A stretch of 64,000 nt of DNA from Thalassobium sp. (GTDB lineage Bacteria; Pseudomonadota; Gammaproteobacteria; Pseudomonadales; Oceanobacteraceae): the NCBI GenBank assembly GCA_002733205.1, contig NVUW01000002.1, positions 124,001 through 188,000 on the forward strand. The letters run 5' to 3'. Below the pieces are notes generated by a model, which did no database searches, was not told the origin of the DNA, and worked only from the letters and a program-made list of their open reading frames with translations. The number at the start of each line of letters is the position of its first letter. The stretch's first letter is position 1. Position numbers and translations under genes: made by a program. Shown here piece by piece: positions 42,056 through 50,086 of the stretch.

Positions 42056-43372
42056 TTATTGGGCGCGCTGCAGCAGGTAGGTAAAGTCTGAAAATTTGCC
42101 ACTGGTCATGGTGGCATTGTTGTGACACTGAATGCAGCTGGAAGAGGTCTGTCGTACAGTTCCCTGAATATAGGTTTCCAGTGTTGTATTCGCGAGGAAT
42201 GCCGGAGCCGGTGCACCGGTAGGATCGGTTTTGCTATCAGCATTCGTTGGCCACTGAGTACTGATAAGCTCATAGTTAACCCATACAGAACCGGGCACCA
42301 GTTTTTCCAGCGCCGCCTGGTAACTGGCATTCAGTTCTTTGGTTGGTTTATCCAGTGGAATTACGCGCATCACCTGAGTGGGCTGGGTATAAGCATTACC
42401 AGGGTTCCAGGGCCGTGGTGGAGGGGTGTTCACCGCCGCACAATCTGTGCAATCAGGTTTGTAATAGTTGTAGTGTTTTTTATTGATTGCTTCGCCCTGA
42501 GTAGGAGCGTTATCCACATGTTCAAACGTAGACCAGATCCACTGCGGGTTACCTTTCAGCTTCGTACCGATATGAAAACCCACCAGACCAACTGTCTGTA
42601 ATTTACAGGCCGCTTTTACCCCGGCATGTTCATCCGGGTTATCGTAAACATAGGCTTTGGTTGTGTGGAATTTTTCAGGAGCGTCATTTTTACCAAGAAC
42701 CTTCCACGAGGCTTTAAGCATAATTGAACCCACCTGAGAGTCGGTTCCGAAAGGAAAATCTGCTTCTGTAGCAAAGGCTTCCTGCCCCGATTTTGAATAC
42801 AGATTTTTTTCTGCAATGTAGTTAAACATCACGTCATTGGTCAGAATCTCAAAGCGAGTGTACTGGCCATTCTGGTCGACCAGAGGACCTGTCTGAAACG
42901 GTTCTGCACTTTCATCCAGGACGTTATTCGGTACCTTGGCAATCTGATTCAGAACAGGTAAATCCTGATCGCCGCATACAGAGGGTGGCGGTAAATCTTT
43001 GCCCCATGGCGGCGGAGTCGCACCATTGGGCAAAAATATATCGCGGCTTTCTTTATAGGTTTGCCAGACAGTTGCGGCACCCGGCTTCTGACCAATGTTG
43101 ACACTGGTATCGGCGACACCAACCGAAGCTGCCGGCCAGTTAAGTGCGATAAACGATTCCCACGAAAACACATCAAAATCGTGCTGCAGGGATTCCAGAG
43201 AAAACGGCTCATGAAACTGAGCGTCTGCTGGTATTACCGGGCTGATCACCGGGAGTGGAGTTGTAGCAGCCTGACCGGCAGTGGCCTGTTTATTTTCGGT
43301 TGCCGTGGTGTTGCAGGCACTGAGCAGCAGGGCTGCGGGCAGTGCACTAAACAACAGCGTTGAGTTCTTCAT
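42056..43372 (-). CDS. Monoheme c-type lipoprotein of unnamed family
   Basis: The 438-residue protein has a lipoprotein signal (LLLSACN, Cys20), a Pro/Thr-rich linker, a large domain with the segment DVFSWESFIALNWPA, and a single CxxCH heme site at residues 413-417 (CIQCH), 21 residues from the end. A CTDC pair near 300 lacks the His and is not a heme motif. Family partners of FAD sugar dehydrogenases are normally triheme cytochromes with three CxxCH; this one is clearly different. As a lipid-anchored periplasmic electron carrier it may take electrons from the GMC enzyme. AAAGGA precedes the ATG. Confidence 0.75.
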   Translation of the reverse strand: MKNSTLLFSALPAALLLSACNTTATENKQATAGQAATTPLPVISPVIPADAQFHEPFSLESLQHDFDVFSWESFIALNWPAASVGVADTSVNIGQKPGAATVWQTYKESRDIFLPNGATPPPWGKDLPPPSVCGDQDLPVLNQIAKVPNNVLDESAEPFQTGPLVDQNGQYTRFEILTNDVMFNYIAEKNLYSKSGQEAFATEADFPFGTDSQVGSIMLKASWKVLGKNDAPEKFHTTKAYVYDNPDEHAGVKAACKLQTVGLVGFHIGTKLKGNPQWIWSTFEHVDNAPTQGEAINKKHYNYYKPDCTDCAAVNTPPPRPWNPGNAYTQPTQVMRVIPLDKPTKELNASYQAALEKLVPGSVWVNYELISTQWPTNADSKTDPTGAPAPAFLANTTLETYIQGTVRQTSSSCIQCHNNATMTSGKFSDFTYLLQRAQ

Positions 43373-43539
43373 AGCTAAGTCCTTTGCTGAAGTGTCGGTG
43401 GTCTGTTCTCTGCCTGCAGATAACTCTGCAACAGCCCAGCAAAAATCAGATCAGTGATGTCCGGTGAAGAGCACCGGAAAGAAGATGTATTTATTATTAT
43501 TTTTCACGGCCAGCGGGTGCTCACCTGCTGGCCGGATTT

Positions 43540-44466
43540 TTATTGAACCGAAGGTTTCTGCATGGTTTTGCCTAGCACTGTTTTCAGCGCCTGCCAGCGT
43601 TCATTTGCTTTTTTCTGATAGGCCGCACTCATAGGCCCGGCCGTAAGGGCCTCTTTATGTTTTTGCAGATGGGTATAGTGAATGGCTTTTACGTTGTATT
43701 GCGTGCTGTTTTTAAACGCGGCATAAACGTCTTTAACATTTTCCAGAGTGTCATCGATAAACAGGATATTGCGGATGGGGCGTTGCGTGTTCGTCTTACT
43801 CAGCAGACATTGCAACATCAAACCTTTATTCTGTCCGGCAACATACATAACGCCCTGTCGGTAACTTACCGGTCTTACATTATTGTCAGCGCATGGCATA
43901 AAAGGGCTGGCCAGTGATGGCTGCCCTTCAGGCATTATTAATGTATTGGCAGCAATCAATGCCAGTAACGGTTGTGGGTCAGCCGAATTAACCTGCAGAT
44001 ATGTGAGCTGGTTTTCTGTTGCCGAGATATCGCCACCACCACGCGCAGTTTCTACCAGCAGACGCACACCTGAAGTGGTCAGCTTTTGAAGAACAAGCGG
44101 CAAGTCGGCTTCGGTATAATCCATAAAATTCACCGCAAACAGAGCCGAGCCAATGGCAAACAGCTCATCGTCACTGGAAGCAACGCGGTATGGAGAAGGG
44201 GTGCCAATCAGTGTCTGTTGCCAGCTGCTCCAGGCCGGGCCTCCCAGATACTGACACTTATCCGTATCTTTGCTGTCGCTGCAGGGCATCATCGTCAGCG
44301 TGTCATCATCATCCATCACCAGCAGCGTTTCCTGTGGCTTACCAAAATCGCTGATAACAGCACCGACTATGCGGAAGCTGTCTGCGCTCAGCATCTCAGC
44401 GGCGCTCCATGCCTGTGCTGGCAACAGCGCCAGGCAAAGCATTAACGTAGAAATCCGTTTACTCAT
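43540..44466 (-). CDS. Exported HAD-like protein of the DUF2608 family
   Basis: The 308-residue protein has a signal peptide (cleaved near WSAAE, residue 22), a HAD-type motif I VMDDDDTLTMM (Asp-x-Asp), KGLML in the middle and FIDDTLENVKDV as the acidic motif. This matches DUF2608, a family of exported putative phosphatases known mostly from Legionella, Coxiella and other gammaproteobacteria; substrates are unknown. GGAGGACGG lies before the ATG. A 167-base gap separates it from the downstream oxidoreductase operon, so co-transcription is uncertain. Confidence 0.75.
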   Translation of the reverse strand: MSKRISTLMLCLALLPAQAWSAAEMLSADSFRIVGAVISDFGKPQETLLVMDDDDTLTMMPCSDSKDTDKCQYLGGPAWSSWQQTLIGTPSPYRVASSDDELFAIGSALFAVNFMDYTEADLPLVLQKLTTSGVRLLVETARGGGDISATENQLTYLQVNSADPQPLLALIAANTLIMPEGQPSLASPFMPCADNNVRPVSYRQGVMYVAGQNKGLMLQCLLSKTNTQRPIRNILFIDDTLENVKDVYAAFKNSTQYNVKAIHYTHLQKHKEALTAGPMSAAYQKKANERWQALKTVLGKTMQKPSVQ

Positions 44467-44754
44467 CGTCCGTCCTCCATGGATAAGCCTGCATGTGTGC
44501 CGCCTAAGGGCTCAAGGCAGTCTTCAATAAAGAACCGGGGATTTCAATTGCAATCCGATGAATCCTGCTGATACCGGAAAACAGCATGATGAAAGAAGCG
44601 AGCAACTAATAAAAATGCATGAGCTGTCCGGAATTGACCAGCGCCCTTTCATCTTCCGCTAAAAAGCCCTTGTAAACGGCACAGCAAGCCCTGATAGATT
44701 GCTGCTGAAGCGGTACACTGCCCAGACCCAACTCACAAATATAAGTAAGTGGCT

Positions 44755-45816
44755 ATGAAAAAGTTAATCATCCTGCCAGCTATTGTTCTGGCCGTCGCCG
44801 CCGCTGGCGTTGTCAGCCTTCCGTCCCCCATAGATTCAGTTGCGGTTAACGCATCCCGTCCGCTGGATTTTGCCGGGGTACTCGCACCTAACGACATGCT
44901 GCAAAGCACACAGATAACCAAGCTGCCGGCCGGCAAAGCCGGTGGCGAAGATATCGCCAAAGATAAACTCGGTTGCTTATACACAGGCACACTCGACGGC
45001 AGCATTCTGCGCAAGTGCCCATACAACTCCTGGGAAACGCTGACCAATACCGGAGGTCGGCCACTGGGGCTGCATTTTGACAGCGAGCAGAATCTGATTA
45101 TTGCCGACGCAGAAAAAGGCCTGCTGAGCATGAGCCCGACAGCCAAAATCAGCGTACTGGCTGACCACTACAACAATGAAAAACTGGGAGTTGTCGATGA
45201 TGTGGATATCGGCGCCGACGGCACCATTTATTTCTCCGATGCCAGCAACCGTTATGCACTGAAAGATATCGTGCTCGACATTCTTGATGGCCGCCCGTCC
45301 GGTCGCTTATTTGCGTTTAATCCACAGAATAAAAGCCTGACGTTATTGGCCGATGGTTTTGCATTTGCCAATGGCGTGGCGGTATCGGCCGATCAGAGTT
45401 ATGTGCTGATTAACGAAACCTTTACCTATCAGATCAGTAAAGTCTGGTTAACCGGCCCTAAAGCCGGACAGAAAGAAATCCTGCTGGATAAATTGCCCGG
45501 CCTGCCAGATGGAATTGCCCGCGCCGCCGATGGCACTTACTGGGTTGCCATGTACGGCCTGCGGCCAAAACTGGTGGATAAATTCCACGCTAATCCATGG
45601 GTAAAAAATCAGCTGGCTAAATTGCCAAAATCGTTAGCACCGGTACCCAAGCCTTACGGCCTGATTCTGCAGATTAATGCAGACGGTGAAATTTTGCAGA
45701 GCCTGCACGACCAGGCAGCGGTTGCTATTGGAGAAGTAACCTCAGTTCAGCCGGAAGATGACGGGCTGTATCTGGGTACATTGCATATGGACCGGATTGG
45801 TAAGTGGGCTTTTTAA
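44755..45816 (+). CDS. SMP-30/strictosidine-synthase-like beta-propeller protein, exported
   Basis: The 353-residue protein has an N-terminal signal or anchor (KKLIILPAIVLAVAAAG) and a six-bladed propeller with DFAGVLAPND, GGRPLGLHFD, VDDVDIGADGTIYFSDASNRY, ANGVAVSADQSYVLINE and LPDGIARAADGTYWVAMYG. The pattern matches the strictosidine-synthase/APMAP branch of the SMP-30 lactonase superfamily. In the periplasm it could hydrolyse lactones formed by the neighbouring GMC dehydrogenase. That link is contextual only; the genes are divergent. A GTG at 44749 is an alternative start. Confidence 0.78.
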   Translation: MKKLIILPAIVLAVAAAGVVSLPSPIDSVAVNASRPLDFAGVLAPNDMLQSTQITKLPAGKAGGEDIAKDKLGCLYTGTLDGSILRKCPYNSWETLTNTGGRPLGLHFDSEQNLIIADAEKGLLSMSPTAKISVLADHYNNEKLGVVDDVDIGADGTIYFSDASNRYALKDIVLDILDGRPSGRLFAFNPQNKSLTLLADGFAFANGVAVSADQSYVLINETFTYQISKVWLTGPKAGQKEILLDKLPGLPDGIARAADGTYWVAMYGLRPKLVDKFHANPWVKNQLAKLPKSLAPVPKPYGLILQINADGEILQSLHDQAAVAIGEVTSVQPEDDGLYLGTLHMDRIGKWAF

Positions 45817-45827
45817 ACGTTTTTGAT

Positions 45828-45848
45828 GGTGGGCAGTGCCCACCCTAC
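45828..45848 (+). repeat. REP palindrome 1 (CTAC-ended orientation)
   Basis: GGTGGGCA-GTGCCCACC palindrome followed by CTAC, i.e. the mirror of a GTAG-headed REP. It lies 12 bases after the SMP-30 stop. Confidence 0.85.
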
Positions 45849-45879
45849 CTTATTGAATGCCGAATATATTGTCGTGTTT

Positions 45880-45900
45880 GGTGGGCATTGCCCACCCTAC
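45880..45900 (+). repeat. REP palindrome 2 (CTAC-ended orientation)
   Basis: Same element as REP 1 with one base changed in the loop (CATTG instead of CAGTG). Confidence 0.85.
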
Positions 45901-45950
45901 TATATTGAATCCTGTAAATATTGCAGCTCTGCAAGGTGAGCAAGGCCAGC

Positions 45951-46157
45951 CCCGTAGGGTGGGCACTGCCCACCAAAAAATCATTCTCTGAAATCACCTG
46001 TTAAATTTTCACAGCTCGCCCAATCTTGAGGATATATCCCCTGTTTCAAATAGTCCCGTAGGGTGGGCACTGCCCACCAAAAAATCATTCTCCGAAATCA
46101 CCTGTTAAATTTTCACAGCTCGCCCAATCTTGAGGATATATCCCCTGTTTCACATAG
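45951..46157. repeat. 104-bp tandem duplication including a REP and the end of the RAYT gene
   Basis: Bases 45951-46053 and 46055-46157 are the same but for two substitutions over 103 positions. Each copy begins with a GTAG-headed REP (45954-45974 and 46058-46078) and continues into the last 24 codons of the RAYT gene. The outer copy is therefore a pseudogene fragment of the transposase 3' end. The near-identity suggests a recent event. Confidence 0.92.
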
Positions 46158-46591
46158 CGATGAAATGATGAATATGGCCACTCAGCCGCCGCAGAACATA
46201 AGCCATGCTTAACGGGATTAATAAAAATATATTCGATATGACGAATTAAATCTTTCTCATCTCTGATCTGGTGCTCCCAGAATCTTCGTTGCCAAAGACC
46301 TGAATCTCTTTCACCGCTATAACCTAAATGCTTGCTGGTCAGCCTTTTTATCTTTCCTATCCGGCTGGAGTAATCGCAATCACCCTCAGGTAATGTCCAG
46401 ATGCAATGCATATGATCGGGCAAGAGAACCCAGGCAACAATATCGAATGGTTGAGTCTGACGAACAGATGAGATGCTTTCACGTAATGCCTGCCGGACAT
46501 CAGGCGTTGTCAATAACGGCTTTCTTTTTGCCGTTACAATAGTGAAAAAGAATGTGCCCCCAGGGGCTTTGGCTCGCCGATAATAAGACAT
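46085..46591 (-). CDS. REP-associated tyrosine transposase (RAYT)
   Basis: The 168-residue protein is a Y1 (HUH-type) transposase of the RAYT group: FFTIVTAKRKPLL near the start, the metal-binding HUH motif in LLPDHMHCIWTLP (His-Met-His), and the catalytic Tyr in HIEYIFINPVKHGL, followed by WPYSSFHRYV. RAYTs are single-copy domesticated enzymes that cut and mobilise REP palindromes with a 5' GTAG head, and such REPs flank it on both sides. The open frame is intact. It is inserted between the SMP-30 gene and polA. Confidence 0.93.
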   Translation of the reverse strand: MSYYRRAKAPGGTFFFTIVTAKRKPLLTTPDVRQALRESISSVRQTQPFDIVAWVLLPDHMHCIWTLPEGDCDYSSRIGKIKRLTSKHLGYSGERDSGLWQRRFWEHQIRDEKDLIRHIEYIFINPVKHGLCSAAAEWPYSSFHRYVKQGIYPQDWASCENLTGDFGE

Positions 46592-46629
46592 GATCAGTTC
46601 CTTTGATCAATTTTTATGTGCGTGTGGTT

Positions 46630-46650
46630 GGTGGGCAGTGCCCACCCTAC
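46630..46650 (+). repeat. REP palindrome 5 (CTAC-ended orientation)
   Basis: Same palindrome as REP 1, 38 bases upstream of the RAYT start and just before the 7-bp array. Confidence 0.85.
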
Positions 46651-46656
46651 CTTATT

Positions 46657-46733
46657 GAATGCCGAATGCCGAATGCCGAATGCCGAATGCCGAATGCCGA
46701 ATGCCGAATGCCGAATGCCGAATGCCGAATGCC
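46657..46733 (+). repeat. 7-bp microsatellite (GAATGCC) x 11
   Basis: Eleven exact copies of GAATGCC run from 46657 to 46733. After REP 1 the same context (CTTATTGAATGCCGAAT) is present with one copy plus a partial, so the array grew from a REP-linked seed by slippage. It lies between two REPs, upstream of RAYT and downstream of polA. Confidence 0.96.
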
Positions 46734-46742
46734 GAAAATACT

Positions 46743-46763
46743 GTAGGGTGGGCACTGCCCACC
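46743..46763 (-). repeat. REP palindrome 6 (GTAG-headed orientation)
   Basis: GTAG followed by the GGTGGGCA/TGCCCACC palindrome, opposite in orientation to REP 5. It lies 23 bases beyond the polA stop. Confidence 0.85.
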
Positions 46764-46786
46764 AGACAAACCATCAGACAAAAAAA

Positions 46787-49576
46787 TCAGTGCGCCTGCT
46801 CCCAGTTATCACCCATTCCGGCTTCCACGACTAACGGCACTTTTAATTCTGCCGCCTGTTCCATTTGCTGTTTAAGTTCTGCCGCAAAGGCTTCCGCCTG
46901 ATCTTCCTTCACTTCCAGAATCAGTTCATCGTGCACCTGCATCAGCATACGTGCATCGAAACCGCTGTCGGGTAACCAGCCGGCAACTCGGATCATGGCG
47001 CGTTTGATAATGTCGGCGGCGGAACCCTGCATCGGCGCGTTAATCGCGGTACGCTCGGCATGCTGGCGACGTGGTGCATTTTTCGCGCGGATTTCCGGCA
47101 GGTATAAACGGCGACCGAAAATGGTTTCGACAAAGCCCTGTTCTTTCGCGTGTTCGCGGGTGTTATCCATATAATCGCGCACGCCCGGATAACGCTGGAA
47201 ATACAGATTCACGTAATCCTGTGCTTCGCCACGGCCGACGCCAATCTGTTTCGCTAAACCAAAGGCCGACATGCCGTAAATCAAACCAAAGTTAATGGCT
47301 TTGGCGGCACGGCGCTGGTTATCGCTGACGTTTTCTTCTGTTTCACCAAACACTTCCGCTGCGGTTGCGCGGTGAATATCGCGGCCATCGGCGAAGGCTT
47401 TAAGCAGGCTCGGGTCATCAGAAAGATGCGCCATAATGCGCAGTTCAATCTGACTGTAATCCGCTGCCACCAGTTTATAACCGGCTGGCGCAATAAAAGC
47501 CTGACGGATTTTCCGGCCTTCTTCCGAGCGGATCGGAATATTCTGCAGGTTAGGGTCGGTAGAGGATAAACGTCCGGTCGCCGCCACCGCCTGATGGTAA
47601 GAGGTATGTACGCGGCCGGATTCCGGCGCAATCATTAATGGCAGTTTATCGGTGTAGGTGCTTTTTAATTTCGCCAGACCACGATGTTCCATCAGCAGTT
47701 TTGGCAGCTCGTAACCGTCGTCGGCCAGTTCCTGCAGCACTTCTTCGGCGGTGGATGGCGCACCTTTTGGTGTTTTCTTTTTCACCGGCAGCTGCTGTTT
47801 TTCAAACAGGATTTCGCCCAGCTGTTTTGGCGAGCTTAAATTAAACACCTGACCGGCGGCATTATGGGCTTCCTGCTCCAGCTGTTGCAGGCGCTGCTCT
47901 ATCTGCTGGCTCTGTTCGTGCAGTAAATCGGCATCAATTAATGCGCCGGTTTCTTCCATCGCGCAGAGGATGGGCATAACCGGCATTTCAATTTCCTCAA
48001 AGACTTTTTGCAGGCTTGGTACGGCCTGTAATTCCGGCCATAAACGCTGATGCAGACGCAGGGTAATATCAGCATCTTCGGCGGCATAAGGCCCGGCCTT
48101 ATCGGTATGAATCTGATTAAAAGTCAGCTGTTTAGCGCCCTTGCCGGCAACCTCTTCAAAGCTGATATTTTTATGGCCCAGATATTTCAGCGCCAGGCTG
48201 TCCATATCGTGGCGGGTGGCGACTGAATCGAGAATATAGGATTCGATCATGGTATCGAACTGCACACCACGCATATGAATACCGTGGTTAGCCAGTACGT
48301 GCATATCGTATTTCATATGCTGGCCGACTTTTTTATACGTCTCGCTTTCCAGAATTGGCTGCAGCTGCGCTAAAACTTCTTCACGGTTTAGCTGGGTTTT
48401 GCCTTCCGGGATACATTCCGCGTCGTGTGCCAGCGGCACATAGGCGGCCTTGCCGGCTTCCACCGCAAAGGAGACACCGACAATGCGGGCTTCTTTATAA
48501 TTAAGCGAGGTGGTTTCGGTATCGAAGGCAAAGAGATCTGATTTTTTTAGCTGCTCCAACCAGGCATCCAGTTCTGCCTGAGTAAAAATAATATCGTACT
48601 GAGTGTCACCACTGAATGCTGCGGCCATGGCCTGTTCGGCGGCTTGCTGCTGACCGGAAACCGACCCGGCCGAGGCGGTTAATTCAAACGCCGGAGCCGC
48701 ATCAGCTGAATTACTCAGCTCGGCAATCCAGGCTTTAAATTCCATATTGCGGAATAATTCCAGCAACTGAGCATTATCAGCCTCGCTGCTTTTAATTTCC
48801 GGCAGACTTTGTTCCAGCTCGACATCACATTTAATGGTGGCCAGCACTTTCGATAACAGCGCCTGCTCTTTATGCTCTTCCAGACGGGCGGCCATGGTTT
48901 TCGCACCGCGGAATTCCAGCGTGGCAACTTTATCGAGGTTGTCGTAAATCGTTTCCAGACTGCCTAAGCCAGCGACTAAGCCGACAGCTGTTTTTTCACC
49001 AACTTTAGGCACACCGGGAATGTTATCAACTTTGTCGCCCATTAAAGCGAGGTAGTCGATGATGTGCTCGGGCGGTACGCCGAATTTTTCTTTAACGCCA
49101 TCCACATCGAGGAAGGTGTCGGTCATGGTGTTGATTAATGACACATGGCTGTTTACCAGCTGTGCCATATCTTTATCGCCTGTGGAAATCACCACATCCT
49201 GATTATGCTCAATGGCCTGGGATGCCAGCGTGCCGATCACGTCATCCGCTTCAACCCCGTCAATGATCAGCAGCGGTAAACCCATTGCGCGGATAATGTT
49301 ATGAATAGGCTCAATCTGCTCACGCAGCTCGTCCGGCATCGGCGGACGATGGGCTTTGTAGTCGGCATAAATATCGTTGCGGAAGGTTTTGCCTTTGGCA
49401 TCAAACACCACCACCAGCTGTGAACCGGCGTAATCTTTCTGCAGACGTTTGATCATGCTGATCACGCCCTTGATGGCATTGGTGTGCAGACCTTTGGAGT
49501 TGGTCAAAAGCGGAATCGCATGGAAGGCGCGGAACAGATAGGACGAACCATCGACGAGAATCACTGGCTTAGACAT
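46787..49576 (-). CDS. polA: DNA polymerase I
   Basis: The 929-residue protein has all three parts of Pol I: the 5' nuclease (VDGSSYLFRAFHA, VVFDAKGKTFR, GVEADDVIG), a 3'-5' exonuclease with intact FDTETTSLN and YAAEDADITLRLH, and the polymerase with DPNLQNIPIR, motif A DYSQIELRIMAHLS, motif B RRAAKAINFGLIYGMSAFG and motif C QVHDELILEV. Proofreading residues are present, unlike in Taq-type enzymes. Length equals E. coli PolA (928). ATG 49576 is preferred over a TTG at 49588, though AAGGA lies rather far (13 bases). Confidence 0.96.
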   Translation of the reverse strand: MSKPVILVDGSSYLFRAFHAIPLLTNSKGLHTNAIKGVISMIKRLQKDYAGSQLVVVFDAKGKTFRNDIYADYKAHRPPMPDELREQIEPIHNIIRAMGLPLLIIDGVEADDVIGTLASQAIEHNQDVVISTGDKDMAQLVNSHVSLINTMTDTFLDVDGVKEKFGVPPEHIIDYLALMGDKVDNIPGVPKVGEKTAVGLVAGLGSLETIYDNLDKVATLEFRGAKTMAARLEEHKEQALLSKVLATIKCDVELEQSLPEIKSSEADNAQLLELFRNMEFKAWIAELSNSADAAPAFELTASAGSVSGQQQAAEQAMAAAFSGDTQYDIIFTQAELDAWLEQLKKSDLFAFDTETTSLNYKEARIVGVSFAVEAGKAAYVPLAHDAECIPEGKTQLNREEVLAQLQPILESETYKKVGQHMKYDMHVLANHGIHMRGVQFDTMIESYILDSVATRHDMDSLALKYLGHKNISFEEVAGKGAKQLTFNQIHTDKAGPYAAEDADITLRLHQRLWPELQAVPSLQKVFEEIEMPVMPILCAMEETGALIDADLLHEQSQQIEQRLQQLEQEAHNAAGQVFNLSSPKQLGEILFEKQQLPVKKKTPKGAPSTAEEVLQELADDGYELPKLLMEHRGLAKLKSTYTDKLPLMIAPESGRVHTSYHQAVAATGRLSSTDPNLQNIPIRSEEGRKIRQAFIAPAGYKLVAADYSQIELRIMAHLSDDPSLLKAFADGRDIHRATAAEVFGETEENVSDNQRRAAKAINFGLIYGMSAFGLAKQIGVGRGEAQDYVNLYFQRYPGVRDYMDNTREHAKEQGFVETIFGRRLYLPEIRAKNAPRRQHAERTAINAPMQGSAADIIKRAMIRVAGWLPDSGFDARMLMQVHDELILEVKEDQAEAFAAELKQQMEQAAELKVPLVVEAGMGDNWEQAH

Positions 49577-49662
49577 GATATTGGTCAAATCCTTGGCTGG
49601 GGTTTCGGTGGCGGGCGGCGTACAATGCCACCAGAAGATTCATTATTGAGGCGCAGTTTACC

Positions 49663-49947
49663 ATGAAGATTCAGCAACTTCTGGCGACAATCCTGTTTGT
49701 TCCGGCTCTGCTGGCCAGCGGCAGCGCCCTTGCGGCCGAGCCTGTCGGTGAGACCGTCACCATCCGCAACGATGGCGATAATACCTATTACGAATTCCGC
49801 ATTAACGGCGAAATCAGCGAAATCAAAGTCGTGCCGAAAATGGGCCCGGCCTACTACCTGATCCCTTCCGAGCAGGAAACTAACGAATTCGTACGCAAAG
49901 ATAACCCGCAGATGCGCGTACCGAAATGGGTTATCTTCCGCTGGTAA
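49663..49947 (+). CDS. DUF2782 periplasmic protein
   Basis: The 94-residue protein has a signal peptide (cut after ALAAE, about 25) and the short DUF2782 domain TIRNDGDNTYYEFRINGEI ... IKVVPKMGPAYYLI, ending in WVIFRW. The family has no known function but is regularly found between polA and thrB in gammaproteobacteria, as here. It starts divergently from polA and is followed by thrB after 139 bases. Confidence 0.88.
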   Translation: MKIQQLLATILFVPALLASGSALAAEPVGETVTIRNDGDNTYYEFRINGEISEIKVVPKMGPAYYLIPSEQETNEFVRKDNPQMRVPKWVIFRW

Positions 49948-50086
49948 TAAGCCCATATTTTAAGCCTGTCGGGCGATTAACCCCGCCAGGCATGACTGCC
50001 AGTATGGTTCCGCCTGTGGGGCCAACGGCAATCAGGCCCGCAACACGACCAAAATCAACCAGCCTGCTGACCTCCGGATACTTCCC

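Noticed and set aside
42056-43372. Second heme site in the lipoprotein at a Cys-x2-Cys pair near residue 300
   Set aside because: The residue after the second Cys is Ala, not His, so it does not form a c-type heme motif.
46616-46901. Open frames reading through the 7-bp array (repeating Asn-Ala-Glu-Cys-Arg-Met-Pro)
   Set aside because: They arise because a 7-bp repeat has no stop in some frames; they run into the antisense of polA.
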